A stretch of DNA of 64,000 bases, from contig NW_026947514.1 in the NCBI RefSeq assembly GCF_034190915.1, positions 558,001 through 622,000 of the forward strand, in the 5' to 3' direction. A program made the translations under genes and the position numbers. This DNA is from Cavia porcellus. Taxonomy: Eukaryota > Chordata > Mammalia > Rodentia > Caviidae. Below, piece by piece: positions 41,165-51,144 of this stretch. Numbering within the stretch: the stretch's first letter is position 1; the number at the start of each line of letters is the position of its first letter. The notes below the pieces were generated by a model, which was not told the origin of the DNA, did not search any database, and saw only the letters and a program-made list of their open reading frames with translations.

Positions 41165-41470
41165 AGCCCATGAGACCTGTGGCTATTGGTGTGGCCCGGG
41201 GCCCTGAGTGGGACCTGTGGCTGGCAGGGGACCCATGGCCAGCAGAGAGGCCTGGGTCTGTCAGTGGGACCCATGGCTGTCAGTGGGACCTGCAATTGTC
41301 AGCCTACTTTGGCTGTCTGGACCTGTGGCCGATGGTGTGGCTGCCTCTGTAGTTGACAGTGTGGCCCACGGCTGTTGTGGGACCTGTGGCTGTCGGAGTG
41401 GCCTGTGGCTGTCGCTGGGGCCCGTGGCTGGAGGTGGGACCTCCGTGGTCAGTGTGGCCTGAGGTTGTGT
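41165..41470 (+). repeat. Degenerate minisatellite in the JAG2 3' UTR
   Basis: Variants of a roughly 20-25-bp unit built from GGGACC(TG/CA)TGGCTGTC and GTGTGGCC recur about a dozen times. The copies are too diverged for a fixed period. Confidence 0.7.
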
Positions 41471-41711
41471 CAGCCCAGCCTGCCGTCCGTGCTTCTCCTG
41501 CCCAGACCTCTCCAAAGACCTCTCAGCTCTGCTTCCAGAAGTGCCCTTCCCCACCACGCGTCCCCCCCTGGGACGTGGCAGAACCGAAGCTTGTGACAAG
41601 TGCCTTCACACAGACCCCTTGCAGCTGTCAGCATTCGCCGTGGGCACCAGGCTCTGCCCCTGCCAACCCTGGCTGCCCCTAGTGAAAGTGCATTTCTGTA
41701 CATATGTACAT

Positions 41712-41717
41712 ATTAAA
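41712..41717 (+). terminator. JAG2: JAG2 polyadenylation signal ATTAAA
   Basis: Common AATAAA variant 922 bp after the stop codon, followed by the T/GT-rich sequence at 41730-41785. No canonical AATAAA occurs earlier in the UTR. Confidence 0.75.
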
Positions 41718-41789
41718 TGAATCACTCTGTATATTTGATTTAATAACTTAAATGTTTTGGTCTCCCTGTTCTTTGAGTGCTGTTGCTTT

Positions 41790-42817
41790 TTTATTTGGAG
41801 TCAGGGTGCAGGCAGGAAGGTGCAGGAAGGGGGTCTGGTCTGGGGGGGACCAGGTGACCTTGGTGGCTGTGGGAGTGATGTTGACCTAGTGGCTGGCCCT
41901 GCAAGCGCCCTGAGCCTGCAGTGTGTTGGTATCTTTTGCTGGTGGACATGGCTGGGTGCCTGGCATCGCACCTCCCAAAAACCAGCGCAGAACTTTACGA
42001 AGCCACTCAAAGTCACTTTGTATGGAGAGCTGTCAAGGTCTTCCTGGTGAGTTTGGGCCGGATCTGAGAGAAAGGAGCCGGAAAGTGCAGCTGCAGCCCA
42101 CTAATGCGGACAGACGGCCGAGCCCTGGGTGGGCCTGCCCACACTCGCTATGTGGGAGGTGACGGAGAAGCTGAGAGCCGCATGTGGAGAAGACAGCGCA
42201 CTGCTCATCCTGACTTGGAGCCACCTCCCTGTGGCCACAGGACACATATCGGTGGTCTGTAAGTGGCCAGCCCATGTCCTGAAGGCCCTTTGTGGCCCAA
42301 GGTTGGACCCCAAGGCCGAACCCTCTCCTTCCTGTCCGCAGGGGTGAGCCAGGCAGTGCAGTGGTGACCCGGTGACAGGCGGCTGACGGCTCCATCACCA
42401 GCATAGCCTGACTTGGGATCCTCCATCCAGGACCACTGCGTACCCATGGATAAGTGACTTCAGGGTCAGCAAGGAATCCGTGGCTAAAAGCTCAAGCCTG
42501 TTCCTGATGTCACTGTTGCGGCCTCAGAAGTACAGTGGCTCCAAGGTGGCATTGGGACCCCACACCTGGACTGTGGAAGGAGAGCACTCATGGGGCTCAT
42601 AGAACTCTGCCACATAGGCCTCTTCAGGCCAAAGAGACTTGAGTGTGGAGCAGATGTGGCAGGGAACCCGGCAGGCCATCCAGCAGTGACAGCTGAACCC
42701 ATGGAAGACCTCAGGGAGGCGGTGGCCCCTGATAATACCAAAAAGAAAGCACTGCAAGGCTATCCAAATTTGGAAACCATGGTGCACCCAAGGGGTTCAC
42801 AGGACTCCACATGACCC
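41790..42817. other. Intergenic, no gene recognised
   Basis: Unique GC-moderate sequence downstream of JAG2 with only chance-length open frames. GPR132, the next gene in human, is not seen. Confidence 0.4.
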
Positions 42818-42871
42818 TGAGCCTGCCCAGGTGAGCCTGCCCAAGTGAGCCTGCCCAGGTGGGCCTGCAGG
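42818..42871 (+). repeat. 14-bp tandem repeat
   Basis: Three near-identical copies of TGAGCCTGCCCAGG plus a fourth partial, diverged copy. Confidence 0.9.
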
Positions 42872-44880
42872 AGCGCTGGCACCCTGAGAACTGGGTGCAG
42901 TGACTACACAGCAGAGCTGGGCCCTCCTGGGTTCCTCCCTCTTCCCAGGCCCCACCCAGCAGTCTCCCTACCCCTGCCTGGGCCTGCTCAAGAAAGGGGC
43001 GGTGTGCAGCAGGGTTAGGGTCAGGGTAAGAGCTGTTCAGATGCCTCTGATCAGTCGTGCTGAGGGCCACATTGCAGGATCTGCTGGGGTCTACTAGGCG
43101 TAGTGGGCTAGGCTCTGCTGCCAGTGCTGTCCACTCGGGGTGGCCGTAGAGGCCAACTTCAAGGACCATGACTCAGCCTCTGCCCCTAGTTCACAGCATG
43201 CTGCTCGTCCCACTGCAACCTCAGGGCTGGGGCCTCACTACCTGTTCCTCCTGGGCAGACAGCAGTTGGCCCTCATGAGGGCAGCTGGGTTAGCAGATCC
43301 AGCCAATGAAGAGTGGCTGTGGCACTTGGCTGATGGCCTCCCCGAGGTGGTGTGGGGTCCTGGGGGTCCTGACTGATTAAGTGAAAGGAGGCTGCAGAGT
43401 GGTAGGGAGCCCCTAGCAGGGACCTCACTGCTCCTTGTCCTGAATGCTTGAGGCTTCCCCTGTTGCCCTGGAGTGGTCTGGAAAGTGGCCACAGACACAG
43501 CCACCCATGTGGCCTCCACACTCAGAGCTTACCCTCAACGCTGCCTCCTCGAAGGCATCTGTGTCGTCTCTGATCCTCCCACTCGGTGGCTCTGGGTTAT
43601 TGGTCAGAAGGGGCGAGGTCCATACGCTGGCAGGGCTTGCGCCACAGCTACGGGCAGAGACCTGGACCTCCCAGGTGCAGCAGGCAGGAGCTTTGCACAC
43701 TCAAAGCAGAGGTGGAAGCCCAGGCCCCTGGACTCCTGAAGCCAGGAGTCACATCTGGTGAGTAGAGTCTGACCTGCTTCTAGACCTGCATGACCGGTAG
43801 GGTCTGTCCCGTTGTTTGTGGCTAAGACCCCAGTGCTTCAGTGAGAGATGGCGATGGAGCTGGGAGCAGCCGGCAACATGACATCGTGGGGTGCAGGGCC
43901 AAGGAGGATGAGCAGCAGGTGTCAGGCATGTGCCTAGGATGGAGAGGGCCGTGTGTCTCTGAGGGTAGGTGATCAGCTGGCACGTGGGCAGCAGGGCTCA
44001 CTCCAGGCCACGGTGCCTTGGCCTGCGCTCTGGCTTTGGCTGAGGGATGCTTCCCTTCCGGTGTCCTGAGCTACCTGGGGCCAGGCCCACACCCGTCGCC
44101 ACTAGGACGCTTGCCTGGCTCCCTGCCTGGCTGCTGCCTTGGCACTCGGCTCTGGGGACTGTGCCAGTTGGTCTGCTTGGCGACAGCCCTGACTGCCATG
44201 TCTCCGAAGAAACCAGCCCCAGGGGCAGGGAGGCAATTTGGCATGAATCCCAGTCTCAGGTGGCCAGGGTGTTAACCTAGGACACAGGCAATGGGGCGAT
44301 AGCCCCACAGTGGTCCCAGCTATCCTGGGTTCCAGCTAAGCTGGACTGTTTCTCAACAGACTGCAAGCCAGGTCCTCCAAGGAGCCCGGTGTGCTGGGAG
44401 GGCCTGGGTCGGGCGACCTGCAGCCTGGGCAACACCATTGTGTGGAAGGGGAAATAGGGCCTGGAGGTCTGCCTTGCAACATTCTTTGTGGGACCCGTAA
44501 ACTCGCTGCAGAGGTAACCAGGATGTGGGTCTCAGGTAAACACTCTGGAGTGGGTCTAAGGAGGGCTCCAGCAGGAGGTGTCTAGCACAAGTGGCCTGAT
44601 GAGCAGGGGCCATTCTGAGAAGTCCACAGGGTAAGAGGTGGCACTGGGGTAGCACAATTTTATGAACACATTTTTCTGCTTTAAACAGTGAATTGCACGG
44701 CATAGATAGGGTTCCAGTTCCTGTTACAAACACCCAAAGGCTTCAGGGCGGCTTTTTCTCTAAAGCTACTTGGTCACTTGATCATGATACTAAACTGGGT
44801 TCCTCTGTTTGTGTGTGTGTGTGCGCACGTGCATGGTAATGGGGCTTGGACCCAGGGCCTTCACAGTGAGTTCCATACTT
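42872..44880. other. Intergenic, no gene recognised
   Basis: Unique sequence with a short TG run at 44808-44822 and a diverged ID-like fragment at about 44835-44870. No exon recognised. Confidence 0.4.
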
Positions 44881-44882
44881 CT

Positions 44883-45001
44883 TTATTTTTTATTTTGAGA
44901 CAGGACCTCGGTAAGTTGCTAAGTTCTCTTGGCTGGACTTGAGCCAGTGATCCTCCTACCTCAGCCTCCCAAAGTGCAGGGATTACAGGTACATGGCCCC
45001 A
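44883..45001 (-). mobile_element. B1-type SINE, reverse
   Basis: Reversed B1 with TTTTGAGACAGGACCTCG and CCTCAGCCTCCCAAAGTGC, ending in GGGATTACAGGTACATGGC. Confidence 0.85.
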
Positions 45002-45137
45002 TATCTTCTAAGTTTTCTATGAAGATAAAAGCTGAAGCACAGAAAGCCACTGTAAAAATCGTTTCCATTTTTTAAAGTACTAATGTGCTTGCTCTTCGTT
45101 ACATCGAATCCACTTGGGTTTTAATCTAGTTGAAGTC

Positions 45138-45289
45138 TTTTTTTTTTTTTTTTTTTTTTTTGAGACAAGATCTCCCTGTGTAGTTCAAGCTGGTCTTGAG
45201 TTCATGTGTAACCCACGCTGGCTTTGAATTTGCAGTGCTCCTCCTGTTTCAGCCTCTTGAGTGCTGAGATTACAGACCGCACCCAGGCC
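45138..45289 (-). mobile_element. B1-type SINE, reverse, with T-run
   Basis: Starts with a T-run of about 24 (reversed A-tail), then GAGACAAGATCTCCCTGTGT and TTTCAGCCTCTTGAGTGCTG. Confidence 0.87.
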
Positions 45290-45577
45290 TCTAACGAATT
45301 GTAGAGCCAGTTTGCCACCCCTCTAAATTACTGCGATTTTGCCTTGTCTTGCAGCCTTTAATTTTGAAACAATTCTTATGAGAAGTTGCAGACACAGTGC
45401 AGACAACTTGTATGCCAATCATGCTGCCCCCTACATGCACTGCGCCCATTACCAGTGTCAGGCAGCACAACGGCTCACCCCGTGCAGTTGCCCTGGTTGA
45501 GTCTTGGCCACAGCTCATGTCTGCTGTGCTCATTATCCAGTGTGCTTTTGTGATTGGTCCTGTGCCACTTCATCGTG

Positions 45578-45583
45578 GTAGAA
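45578..45583. repeat. Target-site duplication, left copy (GTAGAA)
   Basis: Six bases directly left of the solo LTR, repeated exactly at 46069-46074 on its right side. The length fits ERV class II integration. Confidence 0.85.
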
Positions 45584-46068
45584 TGTCGATGTCCGCTCCC
45601 GGCCGGCAGGAAGGACACACGACACAGTCTGGTAGTGGACAACCTTTTCTTTTTATTTTCCTTCTCCGTACAGCCTGCCCTGGGTTCTCCCAGCTGAAGC
45701 CTCCTTTGGTCCGCTCCCCGCGGCTCCTTTTGTGCTTCAGCCTGCCCCAAAGCCTCTACCGGTCCGCTCTCCGCGGCTCCTTTTGGGCTTCTACTTCCGG
45801 GCTTCTATCTGGCTTCTTCTTCCGCCCAGGGGTGGCACCGGTATATATACGGGTACAGTGTCCAATCATGTTAAAGTAAGCAAGGCAAGCTGATTGGCTA
45901 ACATCATCAGTTGCCAGGCAGACTATATTGTTGAGCGGGTTGTTTACGCGGTAAGCAGGAAACTAACATATTCGATGGGAGGGGTAATCTACCTCAGGCC
46001 TCACTCTTTACTACAGGCCTCACGTCCGCCAAGTGAGGCGACCGGGCTCGGGGCTGCGGCTCCCAACA
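45584..46068 (-). mobile_element. Solo LTR, IAP-like ERV class II, reverse
   Basis: A 485-bp element on the minus strand. Its 5' end (46068 downward) reads TGTTGGGAGCCGC and its 3' end reads ..ACATCGACA, giving TG...CA termini. On its own strand it has a TATA-type GTATATATAC at 45850-45841 and an AATAAA at 45657-45652 upstream of the 3' end. Exact 6-bp duplications flank it. It has no internal retroviral sequence on either side, so it is the recombined remnant of an endogenous provirus and carries no viral genes. The family name rests on the LTR start motif I recognise. Confidence 0.88.
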
Positions 46069-46074
46069 GTAGAA
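46069..46074. repeat. Target-site duplication, right copy (GTAGAA)
   Basis: Exact match to 45578-45583, on the other side of the solo LTR. Confidence 0.85.
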
Positions 46075-46214
46075 CACACCACCTCCACTGGGACCAAGAG
46101 CCCAGCCTTGCCCTCTAGGCCACCGCACCACACACTTGAACTGACCGTATGGGGTTCAGATTCCCGTCTTTCACTTAGCCCCCGTGTTCTACTTCCTACG
46201 TGGCTCGTCGCTGT

Positions 46215-46297
46215 TCTGAGGGTGGAACCCCGGGCCTCACACAAGCCAGGCGAGCACAACCCACCCTGCCCCACTCCCTGAGCTGCCTTCACAGCCC
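46215..46297 (-). mobile_element. Diverged ID-like SINE, reverse (tentative)
   Basis: GGTGGAACCCCGGGCCTCACACAAGCCAGGCGAGC followed by CTGAGCTGCC and CAGCCC matches the layout of a reversed ID element. The copy is heavily diverged. Confidence 0.5.
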
Positions 46298-46301
46298 TTT
46301 T

Positions 46302-46420
46302 TACTCTTTATTTTGAGACAGGGTCTTGCTAAGTTTCCCAAACTGAGCTTGGATTTGCAATCCTCCCGCCTCAGGCTCTGGCGTAGCTAGGATGATGGGT
46401 GTGCACCACTGCGTTCAGCT
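46302..46420 (-). mobile_element. B1-type SINE, reverse
   Basis: TATTTTGAGACAGGGTCTTG, then CCGCCTCAGGCTCTGGCGTA and GGGTGTGCACCACTGCG. Confidence 0.8.
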
Positions 46421-48120
46421 GTTTGTCAAAATGCATGGAGTGCTGTTCCTCATCTGATCACCAGAGCTGATCTATCCACTTGCCTCTGAAGGACTACGTC
46501 CTAGGTGCTTCCAATTTGGGACAATTGTAACCAAAGCTGGTACACACACTAGTGCACAGAGCTCTGTGTGGTCTAAGCCTGCAGTTCATTCGCGTGAATA
46601 CTAAGGAGCACTTTATAATCTGCCTCCAGCAAACGGGAGCCCTGCGTCTCTTCATCTGTGCTGTGGGTGCTGGGCTCTCTATTGGTTGCTTACCCTCCCA
46701 AGCAGTCATCTGAAAAGATTTGCAGTACCCTGGTGACACAGGACAGTAGCCCATCTACTCACTTTCATCGGTGAGTTCAGGGTTTCCCCTCCTTGTAAGT
46801 AACACTTGCCCTTGGTTTTAGGCGTTGAGGGACAGTGCTTTGCTGGGCGTACCTTTTGCTAATGCAGACTCCTGGTGTCTTCTCATTCCTTGGATGGTGT
46901 CTTTCTCAGGGCAGGAGTTTTTAGCTCTGACAAAGGTGTAATTTTCTTAGCTCCCCCGCGCCCTGGGAGCTGAAGCAAGGGCTTCACACTGAGCTGCATC
47001 CCCAGCCTTTTTTGTTTTCTTATTTTGAGATGACATCGGCGTGCTGGGATCGCAGTCCATGACAACCCACTAGCTTTTTCCTTGGCCTCATCCTGCTGTG
47101 TGTTGTCTGAGCTTCCAGGCCGAGGTTTGGTGCTGGACTTGAACTTGGGGAAACGCCCGGTTACCCCTGCTGTAATGTTTCTTCTGCTCCCCTCTCTTCC
47201 TCTGTCATTTGCCATGTGTATGTGTCACTCTTTGCTAACTGTCCCAGGGTGCTTGGGTTTCCCCAGTCTTTTTTCTCTTTGCTTTTTACTTTCTGTGTCA
47301 CATCCTGATGCTCAGAGGCCCACTCCTTGGCTGTGCCCAGGTTTTTGCTTGGCCTACAGTGATTTCTTTGTTTCTGGGCCTGTGTGTGTACACCCTGGCA
47401 TCTCCCTGGCCTTGGGGCTTCCACCTCTGCTCACCTCACCCACCTGGCATCCCAGCTGTCTCTTTGTCCATGGGAACCCTGAGCACCTGTGTCTTTGTTT
47501 GCATTTTGTCTTGTTATTTCTGCTCAGGATGGAGGGGATGAGCAGGTCTGAGAGTTGAGCTGTAGGGTGGGAAGCGTCCTGCATCCTGTGGGCCTTATTG
47601 TGGTGAACACCACAGGGGCTTTGGTACCTGCTGCAGGTGGCACAGGATGGCAGGGAGCCGGGTGGTGCGGAGGCGCCTTTCCTCCAGGAGGCACCGTGAG
47701 AATCTGCCAGCTCCAGGAGGGTACTCATGAAAGCTTGGGGACCCCAGATGGGGACTGTAGGAGACAAGCTCCCGGGAAGTCTGCATGCGCCCCATCAAGG
47801 CCCCCCAGGGCACCTGCCTCCTGGGCACAGCTGTGGCTGGCACCTGGCCTGTGCCCACTTCACTTCTGCTCGGCTGTGCTATTCACCTATTGTCAGGACC
47901 AGAGACAATCAGCTTCCCCCTCAGGCAGGCTCTGGGGAGTCCTGTTTGACTTTTGAAGACACAATTTTGGTTTCCCTGCTGGGATTTGGTCAGCCTGTGT
48001 GAATGTACAGGTGAACCCTGGGGGGACTGGCTCTTGACAAACCCAGACCTTCTGCCCCAGAGTTTTTGGCCTTTCTACTTTGTTCCTTGTAAATTTCTGT
48101 CAGCAATGGTTTGTTGCTGG
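46421..48120. other. Intergenic, no gene recognised
   Basis: Mostly unique sequence. A diverged SINE-like segment (CTGAGCTGCATCCCCAGCC then TTATTTTGAGA) lies near 46988-47030. Open frames at 47082-47558 are T/C-rich and lack any signature. Confidence 0.4.
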
Positions 48121-48123
48121 TTG

Positions 48124-48206
48124 GGTTTTTTTTGTACTGGGGATCAAGCTCTTGAACTTGTGCTTGACAGATAGATGCTTATGCGGCTGAGCTGAATCTC
48201 TAGCCT
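48124..48206 (-). mobile_element. ID SINE, reverse, diverged
   Basis: TTTTTTTTGTACTGGGGATC, then the anticodon-arm region CTTGACAGATAGATGC and GAGCTGAATCTCTAGCC. Confidence 0.78.
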
Positions 48207-48315
48207 CACTGCTGTTTTTTTCAAATTAATTTTTAAATTTTTTTCTTCAGGTCCAGGTTTTGTGCATGCTTAGCAGTTATCTTACTGCTGTGGTTTTAAT
48301 TTTAAAAATTAATCA

Positions 48316-48430
48316 AAGCTGGGTGGGGTAGTATACACCTGTAAGTCCAGAAGCTTAGGAGGCCAAGGCAGGATGATCACAAGTTCAAGGCCAACCTGGG
48401 TAACTTAGTAAGCACTTGTTTCAAAATAAA
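48316..48430 (+). mobile_element. B1-type SINE, forward
   Basis: AGCTGGGTGGGGTAGTATAC, GAGGCCAAGGCAGGATGATC, CAAGTTCAAGGCCAACCTGG, then TTCAAAATAAAA. Confidence 0.82.
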
Positions 48431-48448
48431 ATTGTATTTATTTACTTG

Positions 48449-48602
48449 TTGTTTGCTTGCTTGTTTTTGAGATAAGGTCTCACTATATTTTAGGCTGGCT
48501 TTAAATTCACTATGGAGCCCAGGCTGGCCTCGAACTTGTGAGATCCTTTTGCCTCAGCCTCCCAAGTGCTAGAATTGCAGGTGAGTGCCACCATGCCCAG
48601 CC
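48449..48602 (-). mobile_element. B1-type SINE, reverse
   Basis: Reversed B1 facing the forward copy just upstream, so the two could form a long imperfect inverted repeat. Contains GATAAGGTCTCACTATATT and GCCTCAGCCTCCCAAGTGCT. Confidence 0.87.
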
Positions 48603-48618
48603 AAAATAAAATTTTAAA

Positions 48619-48705
48619 AGGGCTGGCAAGGTAGCCCTTTTAATGACAGAATACTTGCCTAGCATGCCGTGGGCTCCATTCCCCGGTACTATACACACAC
48701 AAAAA
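48619..48705 (+). mobile_element. tRNA-derived SINE, diverged
   Basis: GGGCTGGCAAGGTAGC start, ..CTTGCCTAGCATGCCGTGGG.. and GCTCCATTCCCCGGTACTAT resemble an older ID form with the ancestral CTAGCATGC anticodon arm. Confidence 0.65.
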
Positions 48706-49180
48706 TTAATGTTTTTCCAACTATAAAAATATACTAATAGACTTTTTCTCCACGCCATACCTCACCACCGCCCCACTGAAATGTCTTGGACTGATTCATC
48801 ACATTCGGCTTGTTCGTTGGAAAAAACTTAGAAACAACAGAAAAACACAGAAACTAAGGGAATCCATCACCTATGATTCAGAAACAATTGCAGTTAACAT
48901 ATGGGGATTTTGTTTCTCTTTGTTTTCTGTTCTTTTGGTCCATGTTCATTTGTAGTGTGAGTTCATGGAACAGTGTGTCTTGTGTCAGCTGGTATCAACC
49001 AATTACAGGAGGAGAGAGCTGTTTGGGCTTACGGTTTCTGGTTTCTGAGCTTCCAGTCCCGGTCAGAGACTCATGGCCTTGGGCTTTGGGAGAGGAGCTC
49101 CAAGACAGGAGGCACAGGGAGGAGAAGCCAGGAACAGAGAGAGCCAGAGCAGACAGGCTGGGGAACAAGTGCGGTCCCTG
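48706..49180. other. Intergenic, no gene recognised
   Basis: AT-rich then mixed sequence. The part from about 48980 may belong to the dispersed repeat that follows. Nothing else seen. Confidence 0.35.
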
Positions 49181-49189
49181 TGTTAGTCA

Positions 49190-49735
49190 GTGCTGCCTTC
49201 AGGATCAGATGCAATATGAAAGGTATGTGATTATACGAGAAGTTCACAAAGGGTCAGTGGTGGAAGAGCCCCAGTGAGCTGGGGGATCCCAGAGCAGTCA
49301 GACATCCAAGCCTGCAGGCTCACTGCAGAGTCACTGGTACAAATCTCCAAATGAACCAGTGATGACTGGTGCTCCTCTGAAGGGAGGTGACGCTTCCTGC
49401 TTCTTCCCCTTTTTATTCCGTCCAGGCTTCAAGCCTATTGGTTGGTGCTCTCCCGTATCTGGGGTTTGCTGGCCCACATGCCACTCATGCATAGACACAC
49501 CCACAGACAAGCCCAGGACTTACTCATCTTCAGGAAGACCCTTACTCAAGTCAGACTGACACACCTCCCCCATGGTCCACACCCTCCAACCAGCTGCACC
49601 TCCTGGTAGCCCATTTAGTGAGGAGCTGTGCCAGGGATGAATTCCAGTGCTGGATTGGCCCTTCATGGTCCAGTCGCTTCCCAAAGCCCATCCACTGGCC
49701 TCTGGGGACATTTTAGACCAAAACACATTATTTCA
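49190..49735 (-). mobile_element. Old dispersed repeat shared with 59590-60015 (family not named)
   Basis: Its minus strand shares with 59674-59713 the string CCAACCAATAGGCTTGAAGC, followed in both by (C/T)GGA(T/C)GGAATAAAAAGGG. This is clear homology in inverted orientation. The flanks, with the distal segment ending GACCAAAACACATTA, look like an ancient LTR or DNA-transposon remnant. I cannot name the family from sequence alone. Confidence 0.6.
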
Positions 49736-51144
49736 CCATCTTCAAGTACGGCTCAGGTTGGGTGCTCAGGTGTGGTGCATCTTTTCTCAGCGCTCCCTTA
49801 GTATTTCCTGTTTTCTGATGCTTCCGCAGATGTGTTTTGATCATTTTCCATTTCTAGTTCTTTCTTGCAAGAATATGATTGATTGTTGTTTGCTGATCTA
49901 ATACCCACAACCCTGCTAATTCCCTTATCAGTTCTAGTTTCTGCATAATCTCCGCTGGTGACGAGGCATGGATGGGCTCATCTGCCTCTCTATCCCTAGA
50001 CTCTAACTTGCCTGAGATGAGGGCATGGAGCACTTTGAATGCATGCTTCCTACCGAGGCAGGAGCCACCCTGGCTGGCTGGGGACGTGAGGCAGACATGT
50101 CCTCATCGCATCTCAGTTCTGACACATGACGTCCCCCTCTGGTGACTCTGCAGGAGTCCTGAGCATAGCCTGCATGGCCATGAGTTACAGAAGTGCCCGG
50201 TGGTGTCCCTGTTCTCATGGCACAGCATCACCCAGGACAGACACATCTGCGGTGCTGCCCCTGCACCAGCCCCCAGGCTAGCCTGCCTGAGCCTCCTCCA
50301 GGGCCAGGGATGGCACAGCAAGGATGGCAGAGCTCCATTCTCACCCACCGCTGGCCTGGCAGTGTCGCTCCGCTCCTGCCCTGTGGAGGCCGAGTCCATT
50401 CACTGCCATTCTTTGTCCTCATTAGGTCAAACCATACAAAATTGCATTTTGCTGTTGTTATTCAAGCAGCCATATCAGAGCAGTTTTGTGATTCAGCCTA
50501 ATAACATCAGTGCAGCTGGTGCTCACCATGATTTTCTCAGGGTCAGGCTCCCAGTTGCAGATTGGCCCTGGGGGAGAATGCCAGGACCTACTGTGCACGC
50601 CCGTGTTCAGGTCACGCTGGTCCAGGCAGAGGGCTGAGGATGCAGAGCAGCTGGTGCTCTGGTGGCCACATTGGCATGGTGGCTCCCTGGCTCTCGGCCC
50701 CTCCTTTGGAACACCCATCTGTGCTCTCCATCTTACTTAACCCTGGAGAGCCCCGAACTCAGGGCCACCTCTCTTCCTCAACAGCTGGGTTTGGGGGCAT
50801 CAGCCTTGTGACCGCCTGGTACACTCGAGCCTCCCACTGCCACCCTGTCCTCACATCTGGGACCAGAGCTTGGAGGGCAGGGCTGGGTGGACCCCAGCCT
50901 GAGGAGAGTGCATAGGTACCCTGCACACACTCCTTGCACACATGGGCAAGTATAAACATCCAATTGCTTCAAATATATTTTCACCTGTGCCCTAACGTGA
51001 TATGTGCTGACTGCTGGCAGTTCAGGGTTCTTGTCACTTGAGGACTTAGATTTTATTGTTGTTCAGTTTCAATACCATTTTTTTCTTGTACATGAAACCT
51101 GGCATTTTGAAAACTGTGGCATAAGTCTTGAATCCCACAAGCTT
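49736..51144. other. Intergenic, no gene recognised
   Basis: Unique sequence. Open frames up to 145 codons on both strands (e.g. 50200-50637 +) overlap each other and show no signature. Nothing else seen. Confidence 0.4.

Larger units (their letters stand above)
40791..41735 (+). other. JAG2: JAG2 3' UTR
   Basis: Runs from the stop to the ATTAAA signal. The first 350 bp is AU-rich, containing several ATTT-type stretches near 40873-40940 and 41000. The middle (about 41165-41470) is a degenerate TGTGGC/GGGACC repeat. The end is again AU-rich. Confidence 0.8.
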
